A stretch of DNA of 64,000 bases from the NCBI RefSeq assembly GCF_014696135.1, contig NZ_JACJPP010000029.1:1-64000 (forward strand). The letters run 5' to 3'. Positions 43,137 through 50,047 of the stretch are shown here, piece by piece. The number at the start of each line of letters is the position of its first letter. Positions within the stretch are counted from its first letter, which is position 1. The notes under the pieces are model-generated. The model did not search any database, was not told the DNA's origin, and saw nothing but the letters and a program-made list of their open reading frames with translations. The DNA comes from Nodosilinea sp. FACHB-141 (GTDB lineage Bacteria; Cyanobacteriota; Cyanobacteriia; Phormidesmidales; Phormidesmidaceae). The position numbers and the translations under genes are program-made.

Positions 43137-43178
43137 GGGTGCCACTTCCTAGGAATAGTTATTGGGCATCGAGAGAAA

Positions 43179-44774
43179 TTAGCGTTCAAAGCCGTTTGGC
43201 ATCCGGGCATCTCGGAACGAGGTAAAGAACGTAAACGTTCCATCAAGATTGGCCATCTCAAAGTTCGCCCCCTCAAATTCGGCGTTACCGAGATCGGCAT
43301 TTGATAAGTCCGCACTAACAAACGTGCTGCCTGGAAGAATGCCGCTACCAAAGTTTGTATGGGTCAGGACTGCACCTTGAAATACTGCTTCTGAGCCATT
43401 AACCCGCTGGAGCTGGGCTCCTTCCATATAGGCGCCAGAAAAATTGGCATTGGAGATATTCGAATCGCTCAAATTTGCTTCTGTAAGCACTGCCCCCGCG
43501 AGATTTGCTCCCACTAAGCGCACCGATTCAAGCTTTGCTCTCGATAGGTCAGCATTGCGAAGGTCAACCCCCTCAAGATCCAACCGGGATAAATCGACCT
43601 CTCTGAGGTCGCACCCATTACACGATCTGGTTTGCACGAGCTGTTCTACGTTCCACTGTCTTTGATCGAGAATCGCCTGAGCGGCTTCTTCTTCTCGGCG
43701 TTTACGTTCTTCCTCTTGGCGTTTTAGCTCTTCTTGACGACGCTGCTCAGCTCGCTCTTCGGCTGCACTCAGCTGCGCCTTGCTTTGAGCCTCTAGTTCG
43801 GCCAGCTCCGCCATGTGCTTATCGATTGTTCGGGTCTGGTATCTCCAAAACCCTCCGACAATGATCGTGCCTAGCAGTAGCCCTAAAGGAGGTGCAAGCC
43901 ACCAACGGAAAGTGCGAGCTTTCTGATGCCTTTGTTCACTGACTTTCAGCGCCTCGTGGGCAACCCGAGCCGATTGATACCGGTCAGCGGAATTTGGCGA
44001 TACACACTTATCAATCCACTTTAGGAAATACTCAGGAGGTGCTGCTGCTGCTGACCCTTTCAGTGACTCCCGATAGCTGTATCGAAACGTCCGAGGGTCT
44101 CGAAGCGATGCAATATCACCAGGGTCTTTACCGGTTAAAAGACAAATTGCAATTACGGCTATGCCGTAAATGTCACCGTGAGCTTCTGCCTGGCGATTAA
44201 GCACCTGGTCGGGAGCGGTAAATCCTGGTGTGCCCCCGAGCGCCGTAGTGACCGCCACTGAGTCACCGCTTGAGCGTGCAAGCCCAAAGTCGATTAGGTA
44301 CACCGATATACCGCTACTCAGGTCAACAAGAACATTCCCAGGCTGAATATCGCCGTGGCACAGGTGGCCCTTCTCATGAACGTACTGAAGGATAAGCAGC
44401 AGCGACGTTGTAATCGCACGCACCTCGGCTTGGGTAAACACCCGATGGCGCATCTGCGCTGCAAGCGAGGTAGCGTTTACATACTCTTGAACAAGGAGAA
44501 ATCCATCATCCGTCTCATGAGTCTCAAGCAGCTTAGGGATTGCCGGATGATTAAGCTTCATTAGCGCTCGGATTTCTCGCTGATGAAACTCCCAACCTGA
44601 CCAGTCACTACTATTCGCAAACCGGAATTGCTTTAGGACGAAGGCGTTCTTGAGCGCTATATCGGTCGCTTTATAGGTGATTCGGCCACCTTCGCGATTA
44701 CGCGACAGCTCTTCCAACCGAAACTTACTCGGTGGGAATTTGTCCTCTAAGGTGACTTTTGTACTTGAAGTCAT
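43179..44774 (-). CDS. Ser/Thr protein kinase with pentapeptide repeats (SpkB-like)
   Basis: 531 residues. An N-terminal kinase domain (about 15-285) has VLKQFRF (ATP-anchoring Lys), HGDIQPGNVLVD (catalytic loop, HGD in place of HRD), YLIDFGLAR (DFG) and GTPGFTAPDQ. A transmembrane helix (WLAPPLGLLLGTIIVGGFW, about 295-315), a charged coiled coil (KRQEEERKRREEEAAQ) and a C-terminal pentapeptide-repeat domain (CNGCDLREVDLSRLDLEGVD onward, about 385-525) follow. The order kinase-TM-pentapeptides matches cyanobacterial SpkB-type kinases. It sits at the start of the conjugation block. Targets are unknown. Confidence 0.9.
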   Translation of the reverse strand: MTSSTKVTLEDKFPPSKFRLEELSRNREGGRITYKATDIALKNAFVLKQFRFANSSDWSGWEFHQREIRALMKLNHPAIPKLLETHETDDGFLLVQEYVNATSLAAQMRHRVFTQAEVRAITTSLLLILQYVHEKGHLCHGDIQPGNVLVDLSSGISVYLIDFGLARSSGDSVAVTTALGGTPGFTAPDQVLNRQAEAHGDIYGIAVIAICLLTGKDPGDIASLRDPRTFRYSYRESLKGSAAAAPPEYFLKWIDKCVSPNSADRYQSARVAHEALKVSEQRHQKARTFRWWLAPPLGLLLGTIIVGGFWRYQTRTIDKHMAELAELEAQSKAQLSAAEERAEQRRQEELKRQEEERKRREEEAAQAILDQRQWNVEQLVQTRSCNGCDLREVDLSRLDLEGVDLRNADLSRAKLESVRLVGANLAGAVLTEANLSDSNISNANFSGAYMEGAQLQRVNGSEAVFQGAVLTHTNFGSGILPGSTFVSADLSNADLGNAEFEGANFEMANLDGTFTFFTSFRDARMPNGFER

Positions 44775-44878
44775 AGCTGCATCCTTCTTTTTCTATCTGT
44801 ATTTGGGCCAAGAACAGACAAAATGGGGAAACTGTAGGAGAAAACGCTCCCCCATTAACGAATTACCTAGCTTCCGCG

Positions 44879-45499
44879 CTATTGTTGGCGGGGCTTACAC
44901 ACACCAGGCAGTGTCCGCAGATCAACAAAGGCATCTACTTCGTCTTTGATTTCCTGAGACGTGCTGTTGGGAAACCCCCAAACCTCTACTCGCTTGCCAA
45001 GCGATCGGAGGTACCTAAAGGCGTGGAGGTAATCGAGATCTCCGCTCAGGACGACGCAGGTGTCAAAGCGCTCTGGGTGGGCCAGAATGTCAGTGATAAG
45101 CAAACAATCAATATCGGGATGCTGCTTACCGTTTTTAGGCCTTCCTGGGAGCGCCTTAATCGTGGTGTAGCCAGCAGATTCAATCTGCTGTAGGAAGCGC
45201 TCATGCTCCGCACTAATTCCAAAGGCCTGAGTAAAAAAATGAGCTTCTGCAACACCCTTAGTCCCCTGCCCAGCCTGCCGCAGCACTTTATCGAAATAAA
45301 CATGCACGCTATTCTCACGCGCAGCTGCCAAAATATTGGGGTTATCAACGGCAAGATAAATTCGCCCACGAGGGCCATACTTGAGTTGTCGTTGTTGTTG
45401 TTGAGCTATCAATAATAATGGGACCGAAACCCTGCTAAGTACTACCGCTATCAGGGCGACAACCGAATCATGTATCGCAACAACCAAAGCATCTAGCAT
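44879..45499 (-). CDS. NYN-domain (LabA/DUF88-like) ribonuclease-fold protein
   Basis: 206 residues. A short hydrophobic N-terminus (VVALIAVVLSRVSVPLLLIA) may be a membrane anchor. The PIN-like NYN domain follows, with IYLAVDNPNIL (first Asp), KQHPDIDCLLITDIL (Asp) and CVVLSGDLDYLHAFRYLRSL (SGDxD motif), ending with KRVEVWGFP and DEVDAFVDL. NYN proteins are predicted RNases; LabA acts in cyanobacterial circadian output. With the kinase 104 bp downstream it may form one transcript. The upstream 45500-45935 interval has no gene I can support. Confidence 0.85.
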   Translation of the reverse strand: MLDALVVAIHDSVVALIAVVLSRVSVPLLLIAQQQQRQLKYGPRGRIYLAVDNPNILAAARENSVHVYFDKVLRQAGQGTKGVAEAHFFTQAFGISAEHERFLQQIESAGYTTIKALPGRPKNGKQHPDIDCLLITDILAHPERFDTCVVLSGDLDYLHAFRYLRSLGKRVEVWGFPNSTSQEIKDEVDAFVDLRTLPGVCKPRQQ

Positions 45500-45935
45500 T
45501 CGCCGTATACTCCACTTTCGTTTGGTCTAGTTGGTTTATCTGCGTACACAATCTCGCCTTCTACTCTGTCGAGTCGAAGGGAAAACAGGCTATGTACAGC
45601 ACACGCTAGGGTGAGCTTGGGGAAAATCTAAAGGGGCAAGTGATGAACCTTGCACATTGACACCTATCCGTTGGTCCCACGCGTTGTGGGTAATCCGACA
45701 TGCAGGTGGGTTTAGTTAATTATGAGCACTGGGGAGACGAGCTTTTGAATGCATAATGCATCTCCTGAAATCAGAGAACGTTTGATCAATCCAAGGAAAC
45801 TCTTCCCGTGAAGCTGTCCTCATAAGCTTGATTACTAAAACTCAGCGGCTCAGTCGACAGATTATGCTCTAAGAAGGCTAGTACATTAAAACTAGCTTTC
45901 AGAGATGAAATTAGCATAAACCATATTTTTGCTGT
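45500..45935. other. Intergenic, no gene seen
   Basis: About 430 bp separate the divergent NYN gene and the gene at 45936. No hairpin, RNA gene or convincing open frame was noticed; promoters for both sides are presumably here. Confidence 0.4.
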
Positions 45936-47114
45936 GTGGAAGCAAAACTAGTACAAGCACTTCGTTTGCTACCAACTTGGACCGCATTCTCAACTTGTGC
46001 TTCACGTTGTCTTAAAGACTTCAAAAACTATGCTGGCCAGCCTATAAAGATTCCCGGACAAAGGATTTTGCAATGTGAAACAGTGAACAGCACACCGCAA
46101 CTTGGCCCCAACTTGGGCTTCCCACCTTATCTTATGGCAGACCCAGTCATCACTTTATCGGAAGAAGAATGTGAAAGGCTTCGGCAGGACTTCCGCGATA
46201 CGTTCGCAGGAGCAGGTTACGTAAATCACACCTCCTTTATAAAGAAATGTATCGAACTTAAACATTGCACCCAAGAAGACGTGTGTACGGCGAAAACCTG
46301 CAAAGCCATAAGCCATCAAACTCGTCGTAGTTTCCTTTCAAGTACTTCGGTTCGGTTCCGTCAATCAACAGTCGAAGTACTCTGTAAATTTCTTTACCAA
46401 AAGTCATATTTTGAGTGGAAGCAATCGATAGAACTACTTCCTCCACCAGCTGAACCCCAACAGAAAACAACCTCTCGGTCTGGCTTTGTGCAGATTCACT
46501 CCAAGGTCGAATATTACAATCAGGCTGTTTCTATACTGCAACAAGCAACGGAAGAAGTCTGGCTTTATGATTATTCTTTGGAGATAAGTCTTAGTCCTAC
46601 AGAAGATGAATTTCTGCAATGTCTGCATAGAGGGGTCAGCATAAACGTCCTTTTTCTAAATCCTGAAAGTGAGCAGATTCCTAACCTAGCGCGCCTTTTG
46701 AATGAGGAAGAAAGTATATTGAGGAATGCTTGTAAAAACAGTGTCGTTCGTGCACTTCGACGTCTTAAGCAATTCCACTCGGATTTAGAATCCCGAAATA
46801 AAAATTATCATAGAGCATTCAATGTAAGGGTAACCGAAGATCTACCACGCCTAGGTGCTTATCTTTATGATCCAGAGAAAAGCAGTGGCAAAAGTTTCTT
46901 CCTACCATCAGTTAATCGGGTTCCTACGATGAAGCTCCCTATATTTGAATTTCAAAACCTGCCCGAAGGTGTAAGCAGTCTTTACATGAAGGGAATCAGG
47001 AAGGAATGGGCAGCAGCAACTACACTCCACAGTTTCCTTACCCAAAATCCCCACCATTTAGAGGAGCATTATCCAACGTTCTTTTTGGATTATCCAGAAC
47101 ACCCTGAGAGCTAA
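45936..47114 (+). CDS. Unrecognised protein, possibly PLD/DUF5919-like sensor
   Basis: 392 residues from a GTG at 45936; the ATG at 46134 is an alternative, and the first about 60 residues look poorly structured. Residues about 70-165 are helical (LSEEECERLRQDFRDTFAG, then FRQSTVEVLCKFLYQ). Residues about 200-385 look like an α/β domain of the phospholipase-D/DUF5919 type (ATEEVWLYDYSLEISLSP, GVSINVLFLNPES, then GAYLYDP), but I see no HKD motif, so catalysis by a PLD mechanism is unlikely. Such domains appear in regulators and defence proteins. The assignment is tentative. Confidence 0.6.
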   Translation: MEAKLVQALRLLPTWTAFSTCASRCLKDFKNYAGQPIKIPGQRILQCETVNSTPQLGPNLGFPPYLMADPVITLSEEECERLRQDFRDTFAGAGYVNHTSFIKKCIELKHCTQEDVCTAKTCKAISHQTRRSFLSSTSVRFRQSTVEVLCKFLYQKSYFEWKQSIELLPPPAEPQQKTTSRSGFVQIHSKVEYYNQAVSILQQATEEVWLYDYSLEISLSPTEDEFLQCLHRGVSINVLFLNPESEQIPNLARLLNEEESILRNACKNSVVRALRRLKQFHSDLESRNKNYHRAFNVRVTEDLPRLGAYLYDPEKSSGKSFFLPSVNRVPTMKLPIFEFQNLPEGVSSLYMKGIRKEWAAATTLHSFLTQNPHHLEEHYPTFFLDYPEHPES

Positions 47115-47326
47115 TGTCAGTTAATCATGTCTAAAAGGTTGTAGTGACTTTTAAAGGAGCCTTTAAGTCACCTTGGCAGTTGCTCGATCTCAGAGCACTT
47201 TAGTGCATTGGTGTGGGGACTCTAATTGGCTAATAAATGGGGCCTTAAGGTGGTTATCAATTGGTAAATACGCTGGTAAGTCGGTGGGGAGAGCTGGGGT
47301 AAATGACTGGTGAATTACCCAGAATC

Positions 47327-47360
47327 ACCCAGTGAGTACCCTGTAGGGTACTCACTGGGT
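47327..47360. other. Perfect 15-bp hairpin between convergent genes
   Basis: ACCCAGTGAGTACCC (47327-47341), loop TGTA, then the exact complement (47346-47360). It lies between the ends of the convergent genes at 47114 and 47368, so a bidirectional terminator is likely even though the flanking run is A on the plus strand and not T. Confidence 0.6.
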
Positions 47361-47367
47361 AAAAAAC

Positions 47368-47622
47368 TCACGACGATTCAGTTGCTGATTGATCAGGCTT
47401 CTTACCTGTAACACCAAAAGGTATTGTGTCATCATCATCATCATCTTCGGGGAAAGACACAAGCTTACAACCACCTTCCGCCGCACGCCTTTCCTGCTGC
47501 TCTATCAAATCAGCCACAATAGCATCGACATCGTAGTTAAATTTTTGCGCGTGCACGTCACGCGCTTCGCGTACCTCAGCGATTATTGAGTCTTCCCTTT
47601 GATTAACTTGTTCCTTCGACAT
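47368..47622 (-). CDS. Probable antitoxin of a PIN toxin pair
   Basis: 84 residues. A helical N-terminus (EDSIIAEVREARDVHAQKFN, then YDVDAIVADLIEQQERRAAE) is followed by an acidic tail (PEDDDDDDTIPF). This resembles small antitoxins that accompany PIN-domain genes in cyanobacteria; the N-terminal helices would bind the toxin or DNA. It overlaps the upstream PIN gene by 20 bp, so it is translationally coupled but placed after the toxin. Function is inferred from context. Confidence 0.7.
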   Translation of the reverse strand: MSKEQVNQREDSIIAEVREARDVHAQKFNYDVDAIVADLIEQQERRAAEGGCKLVSFPEDDDDDDTIPFGVTGKKPDQSATESS

Positions 47623-48112
47623 AATCCCACCAATCCATCAACTCTAAAGGTGTACATATTGAGGGCATTAAATACCCTGCATCACCGCATACCTTACGAA
47701 TAGCTCGTTCCATCAATGCATTTGCGATATGTTTACAGTTCCACGTAAGCAAAAAATCAATCCCATTAACGGCAGCAAGCGCAATATGAACAGCATCCTC
47801 GGCGGCTTTTTGAGGGACTATACGTCGTTCCACCAATTGTTTTGCAAGATCCGCTGCTCTTGCATCAATAGTGAGAGATTCAATTTGAGCAATCAACGAA
47901 ATTCTCCGATTCCGGGCTTCGTCATCACCTATATTCGCCTCCTGGTACACCAATTCCGAAACAAATAATCGGTAATGGGCTCTCTGAAGCGTCCACCACT
48001 CAGACGTAATTTCTTGATGAGCGGCTATAACTAAATCCCGACTACCCTTGCTCGCCAAATAGCTCACAACACTTGTTTCAATATATACAAACGGCTTTCT
48101 AGTCATATTCAT
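47603..48112 (-). CDS. PIN-domain toxin (VapC-like)
   Basis: 169 residues from the ATG at 48110-48112 (AGGG 7-8 nt upstream). The PIN signature is FVYIETSVVSYLASKG (first acidic strand), VSELVYQEANIGDDEA, KAAEDAVHIALAAVNGIDFLLTWNCKHIAN (given here as overlapping short pieces: AAEDAVHIAL, DFLLTWNCKH). These provide the acidic residues for Mg2+-dependent RNA cleavage. The small acidic protein encoded immediately downstream, overlapping by 20 bp, is the likely antitoxin. The family is abundant in cyanobacterial genomes. Confidence 0.85.
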   Translation of the reverse strand: MNMTRKPFVYIETSVVSYLASKGSRDLVIAAHQEITSEWWTLQRAHYRLFVSELVYQEANIGDDEARNRRISLIAQIESLTIDARAADLAKQLVERRIVPQKAAEDAVHIALAAVNGIDFLLTWNCKHIANALMERAIRKVCGDAGYLMPSICTPLELMDWWDYVEGTS

Positions 48113-48218
48113 ATTCGACCCTGTGTAGATAGACTCCTCCGATAAACAAGGAACCATCTGTTCAATCAAGGCGAGGCCCCCGCATAGAGGGAGCCTCGCC
48201 ACTTAATCATTCACAACT

Positions 48219-48683
48219 TTAGTACTCGCTCGGTAACAGAAGAACTCCGGTGCTTGGCCTTAAGAAACCCAAGTCCTCGTCGCCATTCTTCTTTGAGCGG
48301 GCCTCCCAGTGGCACCACATATGGGCTAAGTAAAAGCGCATCTGTGAAAGCGGAAAGTCTGTGTAGCCGATTGTTTGTTCAACGACTACATCATTTTCAT
48401 CGCGCTCACATCGCATCACCGCACCAGAACCGTGCTTATCCTTCTCAAACGTCCAGAACTGCATATCCTGAAGCCTCTTATTCTTCTTCACCTTCGGATC
48501 CGTTTGCCAAGAACCAATCACGGTGAGCATCCAGAGAGCCTGGCCACGGTGCACCACGTGGCGCACTCCGTCGGTGTAGACAAACGGATGCCACGGCATT
48601 CCCGTTTTCCAGTACTGTTCAGTGCATCTGAACTGGCGAAGGTCTTCCTCTCGAAGCGAACCCTCGGTATAGTCAGCAGTCAT
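48219..48683 (-). CDS. DUF6876 family protein, copy 1
   Basis: 154 residues from the ATG at 48681-48683 (AAGG 8 nt upstream). The conserved pattern is LRQFRCTEQYWKT, FVYTDGVRHVVHRGQALWML, then MRCERDENDVVVEQTIGYTD and FPLSQMRFYL, with LLLPSEY at the end. The same pattern occurs in the gene at 52849-53223. Function of this family is not known; members are common on plasmids and mobile elements. The copy here has an extra acidic/basic insertion near its end (HWEARSKKNGDEDLGFLRP). Confidence 0.8.
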   Translation of the reverse strand: MTADYTEGSLREEDLRQFRCTEQYWKTGMPWHPFVYTDGVRHVVHRGQALWMLTVIGSWQTDPKVKKNKRLQDMQFWTFEKDKHGSGAVMRCERDENDVVVEQTIGYTDFPLSQMRFYLAHMWCHWEARSKKNGDEDLGFLRPSTGVLLLPSEY

Positions 48684-48759
48684 AGCAATGCCTTTTTTTG
48701 GGGCCATCCATAGTCGGTTGTGCGCTTGTGGATGGCCTCGTTTCTTTCTTTGGGCTCAC

Positions 48760-49247
48760 TTCCGAAACTCGTTTTCGGAAAGTGTGCCGCGCACACTTTC
48801 CTTAACAGCTGGATTTTTTAAGGCTGGGTGAATCGTCAAGGGGAAGCTTCACTAGAGAATTTTGGGGGGTACCCGCATGGAGCGAAGCGACAGGTGGGGG
48901 GAGCCAAAATTGTCTAGTGAAGTCCCTTGACGAGAGGGGCCGCCGTAGAGGCCCCTTTCCTAAAGGAAGCGTCCACACAAAGAACAGCAGTGGAAAGCGA
49001 CCACAGCAGTCCCAAAGCAGCACTTTATTCCCACAAAAACAAAGATCTCGAAGGTTTTTGCGGGCAGTGCATTCTTGCCAGGTAAAAGGCTCCGCTGCTG
49101 CTCACGTTACCCGGAGCAACGCTCCAAAGAACTTCTCCTCGCGTGAGGGATCGGAAGGGGCCGCCTTGGCGGCGTCCGCTAGGACCGAGCGTCGTCTCGA
49201 CGACGCGAAGCCCTGGAAGAGCCCGGTCCCCTGACAGCAGTCAGGGG
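48760..49247. other. Non-coding block dense with hairpins
   Basis: No credible gene. Paired elements in order: TTCCGAAA/TTTCGGAA (48760-48780); perfect 11-bp stem GGAAAGTGTGC (48777-48801); a large inverted repeat, CGTCAAGGG...CTTCACTAGA...AATTTTGG at 48834-48865 against 48904-48932; AGGGGCC/GGCCCCT (48935-48956); GCCGCC/GGCGGC (49160-49173); GCGTCGTC/GACGACGC (49189-49206); CCCCTGAC/GTCAGGGG (49228-49247). This could be an origin of transfer, a single-strand origin or a structured transcript. The first elements overlap the leader of the DUF6876 gene. Confidence 0.6.
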
Positions 49248-49686
49248 GCACGCCCTACTCTTTCTTCCCATTAATGCAGTTCTTTCTCATCTATGGCTTC
49301 TTACTTCCTATCTGGAACTCGCTTGACTCAAACACCATACGGGTCTTTCGACTTCAAATGGTGACCAGAGAACGGCTCCTCAGACGAATGGTTGAAGCAG
49401 AATAGAGAAATAGAGCGAAACCTGAGGTCGACGGCTACAAAGCGACTTTTGGCAAAGCTTTGAGATCATAATCTGGTGGGCCTAACGAGAGTTCATCAGG
49501 ACCGCGCTCATACTGCTTTAACACGTTGGTTAAGTGCCTTTTCAAAATTCGGGTGAAGAACCCCCCAGTTTTGCACTAGGGGCAGCATTACAAATCGACC
49601 TATTAGCTAAGAGACGTTTGCTATCTCGGCCCACATTTATCTCAGATAATTGCTAACCCTCGCTGGTAAACCTGAGACATCAGAAA
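49248..49686. other. Intergenic, no gene seen
   Basis: About 440 bp with no open frame showing protein-like composition, between the hairpin block and the small membrane protein gene. Confidence 0.4.
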
Positions 49687-49887
49687 TTAAGGATTCGTGC
49701 TGTTGCCTTCATCATTATCGTCAAGCAACCCAAAAAGCGCTGTTGCCCCAGCGATCGCGATCGTGTTCGTCGTGTTACTCAGCTGTTTTTGAACATCGGT
49801 GGGGTTAGGCAGGGTACCGATGTAGAGGCTGATGCCAGTGGCGCTGGTGGTGATAACTGTAGCAAGAGTAAGTAGTGTTCTTTTCAT
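49687..49887 (-). CDS. Small exported or membrane protein
   Basis: 66 residues. The N-terminal hydrophobic stretch (LLTLATVITTSATGISLYIG) could be a signal peptide or membrane helix. A second hydrophobic patch (TIAIAGATALFGLL) is followed by an acidic tail (DDNDEGNSTNP). It is divergent from the NACHT gene and shares the intergenic region with the phased TGTYCA repeats, so the two may be co-regulated. Not recognised. Confidence 0.55.
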   Translation of the reverse strand: MKRTLLTLATVITTSATGISLYIGTLPNPTDVQKQLSNTTNTIAIAGATALFGLLDDNDEGNSTNP

Positions 49888-49942
49888 TGTTTGGTTACCT
49901 GGTCAACTTACTCTCAGTCTGTCAAAGCCCTATGGAACAGGC

Positions 49943-50000
49943 TGTTCAGCACTTGTTCAGCCAGTGTTCAGAGTTGTTCACGAGTGTCCAGATGTGTCCA
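49943..50000 (+). promoter_or_regulatory. Six helically phased TGTYCA repeats upstream of the NACHT gene
   Basis: TGTTCA begins at 49943, 49954, 49965 and 49975; TGTCCA begins at 49985 and 49995. The spacings are 11, 11, 10, 10 and 10 bp, so all boxes face one side of the helix. A reverse half-site (TGGAACA, about 49933-49939) precedes them. This is the layout of a cooperative operator. The NACHT protein carries its own N-terminal HTH and is the nearest candidate binder. Confidence 0.75.
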
Positions 50001-50047
50001 TGTGGATAGAATGATGACCAGGCTGGAATAGCGGAGCAGTGGGATGG

